Source: Aliivibrio_A kagoshimensis
Lineage (GTDB): Bacteria; Pseudomonadota; Gammaproteobacteria; Enterobacterales; Vibrionaceae
Reading direction: 5' to 3'
Assembly: GCF_050337105.1 (NCBI RefSeq)
Contig: NZ_JAKJSQ010000017.1
Location: 1 to 64,000, forward strand
Length of the DNA stretch: 64,000 nucleotides
Shown: one piece after another, positions 44,686 to 53,044 of the stretch
Layout of the letters: each line of letters begins with the position of its first letter
Position numbering within the stretch: position 1 is the stretch's first letter
Notes under the pieces: model-generated
What the model saw: only the letters and a program-made list of their open reading frames with translations
What the model was told of the DNA's origin: nothing
Database searches by the model: none
Position numbers and translations under genes: made by a program

Positions 44686-44762
44686 GATCTCTAACAAATA
44701 GCCCGATCTATGTGAATAACTTTGATCTTATTCACTGGATCCACGATCAAGTGCTAGCGATC
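44686..44762. promoter_or_regulatory. dnaA regulatory region with DnaA boxes and GATC cluster
   Basis: Six GATC sites occur within 77 bp (44686, 44705, 44724, 44738, 44745, 44759). A DnaA box TTATTCACA is on the minus strand at 44711-44719, and a near match TTATTCACT is on the plus strand at 44728-44736. This suggests autoregulation by DnaA and control by Dam/SeqA, as in E. coli. Confidence 0.75.
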
Positions 44763-44824
44763 TTGGTCTGGTAAGGTTAAAATTACGAACCTTTTTTTTA
44801 ATAAACTTATGGTGAGGTTTATTC

Positions 44825-46243
44825 GTGTCGTCTTCGCTTTGGTTGCAATGTTTGCAGCGTTTACAAGAAGAGCTTCCTGCTACTGAATTTAGTATGTGGG
44901 TTCGACCGCTTCAGGCGGAGCTAAATGACAATACTCTCACGCTATTTGCACCTAATCGATTTGTTCTGGATTGGGTTCGAGATAAGTATCTGAACAGCAT
45001 TAATAAAATTCTTAATGATCTGTGTAGTGGCGACGCGCCCATTTTACGCTTTGAAGTGGGGAGCCGCTCTGTGGCTCAACCTGTGGTTAAAGCTGAACCT
45101 GTACAGAGACAAACTCAAGCGGATGTTGCCGCAGCGTCTTCTGCCCCAGCAAGACTTGAGGCGAGACAATCTGTTCATAAGCCTTGGGAATCAAGTACAA
45201 ACGAAGCGTCAGATATTAATCACCGTTCGAATGTGAACCCAAAACATAAGTTTGATAATTTTGTTGAAGGTAAATCCAACCAGTTAGGATTAGCCGCAGC
45301 GAGACAGGTATCTGACAACCCAGGCGCTGCTTATAACCCTCTATTCCTCTATGGCGGCACGGGTCTTGGTAAAACTCACCTGTTGCACGCTGTAGGCAAT
45401 GCCATTGTTGACAGCAAACCTAATGCTCGTGTGGTCTATATGCACTCTGAGCGCTTTGTTCAAGATATGGTAAAAGCACTGCAAAATAATGCGATTGAAG
45501 AGTTTAAGCGCTATTACCGAAGTGTCGATGCACTGTTAATTGATGATATCCAATTTTTCGCCAATAAAGAGCGCTCTCAAGAGGAGTTTTTCCACACCTT
45601 TAATGCACTTCTTGAAGGCAATCAACAGATCATCCTAACGTCAGACCGTTATCCCAAAGAGATGAACGGTGTGGAAGATCGCCTTAAATCTCGATTTGGT
45701 TGGGGTTTAACTGTTGCGATTGAGCCACCAGAGCTGGAAACTCGTGTCGCCATCTTAATGAAAAAAGCGGAAGACCATCAGGTACATCTTGCTGATGAAG
45801 TCGCTTTTTTCATTGCCAAACGACTGCGCTCAAATGTTCGAGAACTAGAGGGAGCATTAAACCGCGTTATTGCCAATGCTAACTTTACCGGTCGGGCTAT
45901 TACGATCGATTTTGTTCGTGAAGCATTAAGAGACCTTCTGGCGCTGCAAGAGAAGTTAGTCACCATTGATAACATTCAAAAAACAGTGGCTGAATATTAC
46001 AAAATAAAAATGGCAGATCTGTTGTCCAAACGTCGTTCTCGCTCTGTAGCAAGACCACGTCAGTTAGCGATGGCATTAGCTAAAGAGTTAACCAACCACA
46101 GCCTTCCTGAGATTGGTGATGCTTTTGGTGGTCGTGACCATACAACGGTACTGCATGCTTGCCGTAAAATAGCTCAATTGCGTGAAGAGAGTCATGATAT
46201 AAAAGAAGACTATTCTAATTTGATTCGTACACTCTCTTCATAA
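44825..46243 (+). CDS. dnaA: Chromosomal replication initiator DnaA
   Basis: Opens oriC and loads the helicase. 472 residues: N-terminal DnaB-contacting domain (SLWLQCLQRLQEELP), a variable linker (about 80-135), AAA+ domain with Walker A GGTGLGKTHLLH near residue 175 and LLIDDIQFF near 237, and the C-terminal DNA-binding domain with GGRDHTTVLHAC near 436. GTG start with GAGG eight bases upstream. The sequence is extremely close to V. cholerae DnaA as I recall it. Confidence 0.98.
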   Translation: MSSSLWLQCLQRLQEELPATEFSMWVRPLQAELNDNTLTLFAPNRFVLDWVRDKYLNSINKILNDLCSGDAPILRFEVGSRSVAQPVVKAEPVQRQTQADVAAASSAPARLEARQSVHKPWESSTNEASDINHRSNVNPKHKFDNFVEGKSNQLGLAAARQVSDNPGAAYNPLFLYGGTGLGKTHLLHAVGNAIVDSKPNARVVYMHSERFVQDMVKALQNNAIEEFKRYYRSVDALLIDDIQFFANKERSQEEFFHTFNALLEGNQQIILTSDRYPKEMNGVEDRLKSRFGWGLTVAIEPPELETRVAILMKKAEDHQVHLADEVAFFIAKRLRSNVRELEGALNRVIANANFTGRAITIDFVREALRDLLALQEKLVTIDNIQKTVAEYYKIKMADLLSKRRSRSVARPRQLAMALAKELTNHSLPEIGDAFGGRDHTTVLHACRKIAQLREESHDIKEDYSNLIRTLSS

Positions 46244-46269
46244 CCTATAGATAAGTAAAAGTCGCTGAT

Positions 46270-47370
46270 ATGAAATTTTCAATAGAACGTAACGCTTTAC
46301 TCAAACCACTTCAACAAGTCTCTGGCGCGTTAGGTGGCAGACCTTCATTACCCATTTTAGGTAATATTTTGTTGCAGGTAGAGAGTGGTTACCTGTCAAT
46401 GACCGGGACTGACTTAGAAGTGGAATTAGTCAGTAAAACGGCGCTTGAAGGCGATTATGAAGCGGGCAGTGTGACGGTTCCTTCTCGTAAGTTCCTTGAT
46501 ATCTGTCGTGGCTTACCTGATGCGGCTAATATCATCGTTGTTTTAGAAGGTGAGCGCATTATTATTCGTTCTGGCCGCAGTAAGTTCTCATTGGCTACCT
46601 TGCCTGCTGTGGATTTCCCAAACATTGAAGATTGGCAGAGTGAAGTTGAGATCACGCTGTTGCAGTCAAATTTACGCAAGCTCATAGACAGCACTCAGTT
46701 CTCGATGGCAAATCAAGATGTTCGTTACTACCTTAATGGTATGATGTTTGAAACGGACGGTAATACACTGCGCTCTGTGGCCACAGATGGTCACCGAATG
46801 GCAGTGTGCAATGTGACTTTAGAGAGTGAATCTCCGAGCAAACAGGTGATCATGCCTAGAAAAGGGGTGCTGGAACTCGTACGTTTATTAGAGAATCCCG
46901 ATCAGCCGGTGACACTGCAGATTGGTAACTCAAACCTTCGCGCTTCGGTGAACAACTTTATTTTTACCTCAAAGCTTGTAGATGGACGTTTTCCAGACTA
47001 TCGCCGAGTGATGCCGCAGAGCACTAATAAAACGTTAGAAGCGGGTTGTGATGAGCTTCGTCAAGCGTTTTCAAGAGCGGCAATCTTATCCAATGAGAAG
47101 TTCCGTGGTGTCAGAGTGAATGTCGGCAGTAACCAAATGCGCATTACTGCTAACAATCCAGAACAAGAAGAGGCCGAAGAGTTCCTTGATGTGAATTATC
47201 AAGGCGATGATTTAGAAATTGGTTTCAATGTTAGCTATGTTCTTGATGTGTTGAATACTTTAAAATGTAATCAAGTCAGGTTATCGATGTCGGATGCGAA
47301 TGCGAGTGCACTAGTAGAAGATTGTGATAATGATGAAGCGATGTACGTTGTTATGCCAATTCGTCTGTAA
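46270..47370 (+). CDS. dnaN: DNA polymerase III beta sliding clamp
   Basis: The processivity clamp, a ring dimer. 366 residues, the E. coli length, with three repeated clamp domains; start MKFSIERNALLKPLQQVSG, end MYVVMPIRL. It lies 26 bp after dnaA, in the dnaA-dnaN-recF-gyrB operon. Confidence 0.98.
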   Translation: MKFSIERNALLKPLQQVSGALGGRPSLPILGNILLQVESGYLSMTGTDLEVELVSKTALEGDYEAGSVTVPSRKFLDICRGLPDAANIIVVLEGERIIIRSGRSKFSLATLPAVDFPNIEDWQSEVEITLLQSNLRKLIDSTQFSMANQDVRYYLNGMMFETDGNTLRSVATDGHRMAVCNVTLESESPSKQVIMPRKGVLELVRLLENPDQPVTLQIGNSNLRASVNNFIFTSKLVDGRFPDYRRVMPQSTNKTLEAGCDELRQAFSRAAILSNEKFRGVRVNVGSNQMRITANNPEQEEAEEFLDVNYQGDDLEIGFNVSYVLDVLNTLKCNQVRLSMSDANASALVEDCDNDEAMYVVMPIRL

Positions 47371-47386
47371 CTGTAATTAGATATTA

Positions 47387-48481
47387 ATGTCACTCACTCG
47401 ACTGATTGTAAAAGACTTTAGAAACATAAAAGAGTGTGATTTAACTCTTTCTTCTGGTTTTAATTTTCTTATTGGACCTAATGGTAGTGGCAAAACCAGT
47501 GTATTAGAAGCGCTCTATTTACTGGGGCATGGCCGCTCATTCAAAAGCGCGCTGACCAGTCGAGTGATTCGACATGAGTGTAATGAACTTTTTGTTCATG
47601 GCCGTTTTAAATCCACGGATCACTTTGAAATCCCATTGGGGATAAATAAGCAGCGTGATGGTTCAACAGAGGTTAAAATAGGCGGGGAGAGCGGACAGAA
47701 GTTAGCTCAATTAGCCCAAGTACTTCCTCTGCAGCTGATTCACCCTGAGGGGTTTGAATTAGTAACGGATGGCCCCAAATTTCGTCGAGCGTTTATCGAT
47801 TGGGGGGTGTTTCATGTTGAACCCGGGTTTTATGATGCCTGGAGCCGTGTTAAGCGCTTAAATAAACAGCGTAATGCATTATTGAAAACAGCCACTCACT
47901 ATAGAGAGTTGAGCTATTGGGACCAAGAGTTATCTCAATTAGCAGAAAAAATTGATGACTGGCGTCGACTGTATGTTGAACAGATTGCGGCAGCCACACA
48001 AAGTATTTGTCAGGAGTTTTTGCCTGAGTTTGAATTTAAGCTCTCTTATTATAGAGGGTGGGAGAGAGAAACTCCCTATGCTGACTTGCTGAAGAAAAAT
48101 TTTGAGCGAGATAAGCAGTTAGGTTATACCGTCGGCGGACCAAATAAAGCCGATTTAAAAATTAAGGTAGCCGGAACACCTGTTGAAGATGTGTTGTCTC
48201 GAGGTCAATTAAAGCTGATTGTTTGTGCTTTAAGATTGGCTCAAGGGCAGCACTTAACAGAGGTAACGGGTAAACAGTGTATCTACCTAATCGATGATTT
48301 TGCATCCGAACTGGATAGCCAACGTCGTCAGTTACTTGCACACTATCTGCAGCTGACTGGCGCCCAGGTTTTTGTTAGTTCAATTACCGAAGATCAGATT
48401 GCTGATATGCATGATGAAAAAGGCAAGATGTTCTTTGTGGAACATGGCAAAATAGACCAAGAAATATCAACGCGAGAGTAA
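47387..48481 (+). CDS. recF: Recombination mediator RecF
   Basis: An SMC-like ABC ATPase of the RecFOR pathway, helping RecA onto gaps. 364 residues: Walker A GPNGSGKTSVLEAL near residue 32, signature LSRGQLK near 269, Walker B IYLIDDFASELD near 302. It lies 3 bp before gyrB. Confidence 0.97.
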   Translation: MSLTRLIVKDFRNIKECDLTLSSGFNFLIGPNGSGKTSVLEALYLLGHGRSFKSALTSRVIRHECNELFVHGRFKSTDHFEIPLGINKQRDGSTEVKIGGESGQKLAQLAQVLPLQLIHPEGFELVTDGPKFRRAFIDWGVFHVEPGFYDAWSRVKRLNKQRNALLKTATHYRELSYWDQELSQLAEKIDDWRRLYVEQIAAATQSICQEFLPEFEFKLSYYRGWERETPYADLLKKNFERDKQLGYTVGGPNKADLKIKVAGTPVEDVLSRGQLKLIVCALRLAQGQHLTEVTGKQCIYLIDDFASELDSQRRQLLAHYLQLTGAQVFVSSITEDQIADMHDEKGKMFFVEHGKIDQEISTRE

Positions 48482-48484
48482 CTC

Positions 48485-50902
48485 ATGTCCAATAATTATG
48501 ATTCATCGAGTATTAAGGTTTTAAAAGGCCTGGATGCGGTACGAAAGCGTCCAGGAATGTATATCGGCGACACCGATGATGGCACTGGCCTTCACCATAT
48601 GGTGTTTGAGGTTGTCGATAACTCTATCGATGAAGCACTTGCTGGCCACTGTAGTGACATTATCATCAAGATTCATGAAGATAATTCAGTCTCTGTCAGT
48701 GATGATGGTCGTGGTATTCCAACCGATATTCACCCAGAAGAGGGGGTATCAGCAGCTGAAGTTATCATGACGGTGCTGCATGCTGGTGGTAAGTTTGATG
48801 ATAACTCTTACAAAGTATCTGGTGGCCTTCACGGGGTTGGTGTTTCGGTAGTAAACGCACTGTCTGAAAAAGTTGAGTTAACGATTCATCGTCACGGTTC
48901 AATTCATCAACAAACGTATCACCATGGTGAGCCTGATGCGCCTTTAGCTACTATTGGTGAAATAGATACCACAGGTACTCGTATTCGCTTTTGGCCAAGT
49001 GAAGAGACGTTTACTAACGTTGAATTCCATTATGATATTTTAGCCAAGCGCCTACGTGAACTCTCTTTCCTTAACTCGGGTGTGTCGATTCGTTTGATGG
49101 ATCTGCGTGAAGAGGGTAAAGAGGACCACTTCATGTATGAAGGTGGTATTCAAGCATTTGTCGATCACCTAAACCGCAATAAAACACCAATTCATCAAAA
49201 AGTATTTCACTTTGATTTTGAACGTGATGATGGCATATCTGTTGAAGTGGCGATGCAGTGGAATGATGGTTTCCAAGAGAATATTTTCTGTTACACCAAT
49301 AACATCCCACAAAAAGATGGTGGTACTCACTTAGCAGGTTTCCGCTCAGCGTTGACACGTACTCTTAATACCTACATGGAAAAAGAGGGTTACTCTAAAA
49401 AAGCCAAAGCGGCTACCTCGGGTGATGATGCTCGTGAAGGATTAACTGCTGTCGTTTCTGTTAAAGTTCCTGATCCTAAGTTCTCAAGCCAAACTAAAGA
49501 AAAACTGGTCTCCTCTGAAGTTAAATCAGCCGTTGAGTCTGCCATGGGCGAAAAATTAGGTGAATACCTGATTGAAAACCCAGGTGAAGCTAAGATGGTC
49601 TGTTCTAAAATCATCGATGCGGCTAGAGCTCGTGAAGCGGCGCGAAAAGCACGTGAAATGACTCGTCGTAAAGGCGCTTTAGACATTGCTGGCCTTCCAG
49701 GAAAGCTGGCTGATTGCCAGGAGAAAGATCCTGCCCTTTCTGAACTCTATATTGTGGAAGGGGACTCTGCTGGCGGATCAGCCAAGCAGGGACGAAACCG
49801 TAAAAACCAAGCGATCTTACCGTTGAAAGGTAAGATCCTAAATGTTGAGAAAGCACGCTTTGATAAAATGCTCTCTTCTCAAGAAGTCGGTACTCTTATC
49901 ACCGCCCTTGGTTGTGGTATTGGTCGTGACGAGTACAACATTGAGAAGCTGCGTTACCATAACATCATCATCATGACCGATGCCGATGTGGATGGTTCTC
50001 ACATTCGAACACTGCTGTTGACCTTCTTCTACCGTCAAATGCCTGAACTGATTGAGAATGGTTATATCTACATTGCTCAGCCACCACTGTATAAAGTGAA
50101 AAAAGGCAAACAAGAGCAGTACATTAAAGATGAAGAGGCTTATAGCCAATATCAGATATCTATGGCACTGGATAACGCTTCACTGTTTGTTACGCCTGGA
50201 GCTCCAGCGATTGCGGGTACTGAGCTGGAGAAGCTGGTTATTCAATATAATGCAGGCATGAAGTTAATTGAGCGCATGAGTCGCCGTTATCCTTTGGCGC
50301 TATTGAATGAGCTGGTTTATACCCCTCGTTTAACACAAGAGATGTGTGCTGACGAATCTGCTGTTGACGTTTGGACCAAGCAGTTAGTGGGAACACTGAA
50401 TGAGAAAGAGTCTGGCGCCAGTCAATATGAGTACGTCTTAGTTCATAATGAAGAGTCCGGTGTCCATACTCCTAAGTTAGTAGTAAGAACCCACGGCGTT
50501 GAGTATGACTACGTATTAAGTGTCGATCTCCTTAATTCTAAAGAGTACGGTCGTCTGGCTGACCTTTCAGAAGCTCTAAGTGGCTTGATTGAAGAGGATG
50601 CCTACGTTCAACGTGGAGAGCGTAAACAACCGGTTGAAAGCTTTGAAGAGGGTTTAAACTGGTTGATTAAAGAGTCTCGTCGTGGTGTCTATCTACAGCG
50701 TTACAAAGGACTGGGGGAGATGAACCCTGAGCAGCTGTGGGAGACAACCATGGATCCTGAACAGCGCCGTATGCTTCAAGTTACCATCAATGACGCTGTT
50801 GCGGCTGATGAGTTGTTTACCACCTTAATGGGTGATCAAGTTGAGCCTCGTCGTAACTTCATTGAAGATAACGCACTACGCGTGGCTAACCTTGACGTCT
50901 AG
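48485..50902 (+). CDS. gyrB: DNA gyrase subunit B
   Basis: The ATPase subunit of gyrase. 805 residues: GHKL ATPase domain (VDNSIDEALAGHC, GRGIP, GGLHGVGVSVVNALS), transducer, Toprim domain EGDSAGGSAKQGRNR near residue 424 with DADVDGSHI near 498, the gammaproteobacterial insert, and the C-terminal LQRYKGLGEMNPEQLWETTM. End of the operon, closed by a strong terminator. Confidence 0.98.
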   Translation: MSNNYDSSSIKVLKGLDAVRKRPGMYIGDTDDGTGLHHMVFEVVDNSIDEALAGHCSDIIIKIHEDNSVSVSDDGRGIPTDIHPEEGVSAAEVIMTVLHAGGKFDDNSYKVSGGLHGVGVSVVNALSEKVELTIHRHGSIHQQTYHHGEPDAPLATIGEIDTTGTRIRFWPSEETFTNVEFHYDILAKRLRELSFLNSGVSIRLMDLREEGKEDHFMYEGGIQAFVDHLNRNKTPIHQKVFHFDFERDDGISVEVAMQWNDGFQENIFCYTNNIPQKDGGTHLAGFRSALTRTLNTYMEKEGYSKKAKAATSGDDAREGLTAVVSVKVPDPKFSSQTKEKLVSSEVKSAVESAMGEKLGEYLIENPGEAKMVCSKIIDAARAREAARKAREMTRRKGALDIAGLPGKLADCQEKDPALSELYIVEGDSAGGSAKQGRNRKNQAILPLKGKILNVEKARFDKMLSSQEVGTLITALGCGIGRDEYNIEKLRYHNIIIMTDADVDGSHIRTLLLTFFYRQMPELIENGYIYIAQPPLYKVKKGKQEQYIKDEEAYSQYQISMALDNASLFVTPGAPAIAGTELEKLVIQYNAGMKLIERMSRRYPLALLNELVYTPRLTQEMCADESAVDVWTKQLVGTLNEKESGASQYEYVLVHNEESGVHTPKLVVRTHGVEYDYVLSVDLLNSKEYGRLADLSEALSGLIEEDAYVQRGERKQPVESFEEGLNWLIKESRRGVYLQRYKGLGEMNPEQLWETTMDPEQRRMLQVTINDAVAADELFTTLMGDQVEPRRNFIEDNALRVANLDV

Positions 50903-50925
50903 TTGCATGACATAGGTTTGATGTT

Positions 50926-50958
50926 AAAAACACCGCTGACTCAGCGGTGTTTTTTTTT
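50926..50958 (+). terminator. gyrB terminator
   Basis: ACACCGCTGA-C-TCAGCGGTGT stem flanked by AAAAA and nine T. Confidence 0.93.
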
Positions 50959-50968
50959 GAATGTGACT

Positions 50969-50997
50969 ATTGAAAAATAAGTAATTGGCCCACATAT
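50969..50997 (+). promoter_or_regulatory. Putative sigma-32 promoter of ibpA
   Basis: ATTGAAA (50969-50975) resembles the heat-shock -35 CTTGAAA, and CCCACATAT (50989-50997) resembles the -10 CCCCATnT, with a 13-bp spacer. It lies upstream of a small heat-shock gene. Both elements have mismatches. Confidence 0.55.
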
Positions 50998-51004
50998 CTA
51001 TTGG

Positions 51005-51143
51005 TAAGAGAGACGCCTAATCGTTAGGGTCTTTTGATAAAACGACTTGTCCATATTGGAGAGTCTTACAACCAGATTGAGACAGCTACTTGCGGCCTAT
51101 GGTCAGCTGTACTCGCTATTGCTTAAATGTAAGGATAGTTATT
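51005..51143 (+). promoter_or_regulatory. ROSE-like RNA thermometer in the ibpA 5' leader
   Basis: The leader of about 140 nt ends with TTGCT (51119-51123) ten bases or less before AAGGA (51131-51135), the ribosome site of ibpA. The U(U/C)GCU block that masks AGGA is the hallmark of the last hairpin of ROSE elements found before ibpA genes. Upstream parts can form further stems (CAGCT at 51084, AGCTG at 51105). Inferred from pattern, not folded. Confidence 0.6.
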
Positions 51144-51587
51144 ATGAGAAATGTAGATTTTGCCCCTTTATACCGTTCAGCCATTGGTTTTGACCGTTTG
51201 GTTAATATGATGGAAACCACCCCAACAAAAAACTGTAATGGTGGTTACCCGCCTTATAACATCGAACAAAAAGATGAGCATCACTACCGTATTACGATGG
51301 CGGTAGCTGGATTTTCTGATGAGCAAATTGAACTGACTCAACATGAGAATATGCTGATTGTTCGTGGCAATAGTCCGAAAGCGGATGAGAGCAAAACGTA
51401 TCTATACCAAGGCATTGCAGAGCGTGATTTCGAACGAAAATTCCAGTTGGCTGATTATGTAAAAGTGATTGGTGCCGATATGGAGAATGGTCTGCTGCAT
51501 GTAGAGCTAGAGCGTGAAGTTCCAGATGCGATGAAACCTCGTAAGATTGCTATCAATGGTAAAAACATTCTTGATAGCAACCAATAA
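51144..51587 (+). CDS. ibpA: Small heat-shock protein IbpA
   Basis: An ATP-independent holdase of the Hsp20 family that binds aggregating proteins. 147 residues; the start MRNVDFAPLYRSAIGFDRL and the alpha-crystallin domain (YRITMAVAGFSDEQIEL near residue 50, ERDFERKFQLADYV near 93) are typical. The frame is open from 51090, but the ATG at 51144 has AAGGA and the IbpA N-terminus. Only one ibp gene is here, no ibpB follows. Confidence 0.95.
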   Translation: MRNVDFAPLYRSAIGFDRLVNMMETTPTKNCNGGYPPYNIEQKDEHHYRITMAVAGFSDEQIELTQHENMLIVRGNSPKADESKTYLYQGIAERDFERKFQLADYVKVIGADMENGLLHVELEREVPDAMKPRKIAINGKNILDSNQ

Positions 51588-51610
51588 CCGTATTGGCCAT
51601 CATTGAGATA

Positions 51611-51637
51611 AAAGAGCGCTTACGAGCGCTCTTTTTT
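51611..51637. terminator. Bidirectional terminator between ibpA and avtA
   Basis: AGAGCGCT-TACG-AGCGCTCT, a perfect stem with AAA and TTTTTT tails. Confidence 0.92.
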
Positions 51638-51644
51638 GTTTATA

Positions 51645-52895
51645 TTACCCCTCTAAATAGGCCCTATTCACTTCCTCGGCAATAATAGCGACACCCGCAC
51701 GCATTTTTTCATCACTCTGCACATAGTTCATTCTTAGGCATTGATGCGCATGGGCCCAATCTTCCTGTTGTCCAATAAAAAAGTATTCCCCAGGAACGAT
51801 TAGCACCCCTTTATTCTTCAAACGGGTATAGAGTTCCATCGTGGTAATAGGAAGATCATCAAACCATAACCATAGGAAAATAGCCCCTTCAGGTTTGTGA
51901 ATTTTAAACCTTGGATCGGTGATGGCTTGTTGTAGCATTTTTACTGCGCTGGTGGACTTTTGTCGGTAATAGGGCTGAATCACATCTTCACTAAGACGAA
52001 GCAGATCCCCTGACTCAATCATATGATGAGCATACGTAGGACCCAAGCTGCCTGGTGCTAAGCTGATAATACCGTTCATATTGGTTAGTGCTTGGCTTAT
52101 CTCTTCGTTAGCAATCACAATGCCGCAGCGGATGCCAGGAAGGCCAAGTTTAGAAAGACTCATACAAAGGATTGTATTGTCATTCCAAAAAGGGGTGACC
52201 GATTCAAAAATAATGTTTGGAAAAGGGGTTCCGTAGGCGTTATCAATAATCAGAGGAATATTGTTTTCACGGGCCAGTTTATCCAGTTTACTGATCTCTT
52301 CATCTGTCAGTACATTGCCTGTCGGGTTAGTTGGTCGTGAGGCACAGATAGCCCCAATAGAACTATCAACCTTTAATTGAGTAAAGTCGACGTGATATTT
52401 AAATAAGCCATTTTCGAGTAGCTCAATTTCCGGGCGATAGGAGATAAACGAGTCATACTCTAACTCAGAGTCAGCATATCCTATGTATTCAGGCGCGAGA
52501 GGCAGTAGGATTTTCTTTTTCGTACCATCTGGATAAGTGCCTGCCAGTAGGTTAAACAGATAGAAAAAAGCACTTTGGCTGCCGTTAGTGAGCGTGATGT
52601 TTTTCTCAGTAATTGGCCAGTTGTATGTGTCGTTAAGCAGTTTTGCTAATGATTTAACAAACAGGTCTTTACCTTGTGGCCCATCATAGTTGGTCATTGA
52701 GGCAACCAGCTCACCTGAGTCGAGAAGGGTTTGGCTGGCAGCGGTAAAATAGTCATTCATGGCAGGAATTGCGGCAGGATTCCCCCCACCAAGCATGATC
52801 ATACCTGGTGTTCTGAGGCCGTCATTGAGATCATCCATCAACTGAGTAATGCCTGAGTATCGATTAAATTTTTCGCCAAAATTTGAAAATGTCAT
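51645..52895 (-). CDS. avtA: Valine-pyruvate aminotransferase AvtA
   Basis: A PLP fold-type I transaminase that interchanges valine and pyruvate with 2-oxoisovalerate and alanine. 416 residues; the N-terminus MTFSNFGEKFNRYSGI, GGGNPA near 37, SRPTNPTGN near 186 (CASRPTNPTGNVLT), and the PLP Lys in MSLSKLGLPG near 240. A GTG at 52904 would add three residues; the ATG at 52895 has GGTGG upstream and fits E. coli AvtA. Transcribed alone. A link to the ilv operon in the same window is functional only. Confidence 0.94.
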   Translation of the reverse strand: MTFSNFGEKFNRYSGITQLMDDLNDGLRTPGMIMLGGGNPAAIPAMNDYFTAASQTLLDSGELVASMTNYDGPQGKDLFVKSLAKLLNDTYNWPITEKNITLTNGSQSAFFYLFNLLAGTYPDGTKKKILLPLAPEYIGYADSELEYDSFISYRPEIELLENGLFKYHVDFTQLKVDSSIGAICASRPTNPTGNVLTDEEISKLDKLARENNIPLIIDNAYGTPFPNIIFESVTPFWNDNTILCMSLSKLGLPGIRCGIVIANEEISQALTNMNGIISLAPGSLGPTYAHHMIESGDLLRLSEDVIQPYYRQKSTSAVKMLQQAITDPRFKIHKPEGAIFLWLWFDDLPITTMELYTRLKNKGVLIVPGEYFFIGQQEDWAHAHQCLRMNYVQSDEKMRAGVAIIAEEVNRAYLEG

Positions 52896-52998
52896 TGTCG
52901 CCACCGCTCTTTTTTAACAAGGTATTAATATGTGATAATCGAAACATACCTCAATGATCTAGAGACATAAAGCCTTGTGTACAATTAAATTATCCATA

Positions 52999-53024
52999 AA
53001 AAAAGCCCCGCATTCGCGAGGCTT
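52999..53024 (-). terminator. glyS terminator
   Basis: On the minus strand AGCCTCGC-GAAT-GCGGGGCT (one T-G pair) followed by TTTTTTT. Confidence 0.88.
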
Positions 53025-53044
53025 ATTATGAGTGCTAAATAACT

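Noticed and set aside
44641..44825. A possible second origin near dnaA
   Set aside because: It has DnaA boxes and GATC sites but no AT-rich 13-mers; it is better explained as the dnaA control region, and the mnmG-mioC gap is the full oriC.
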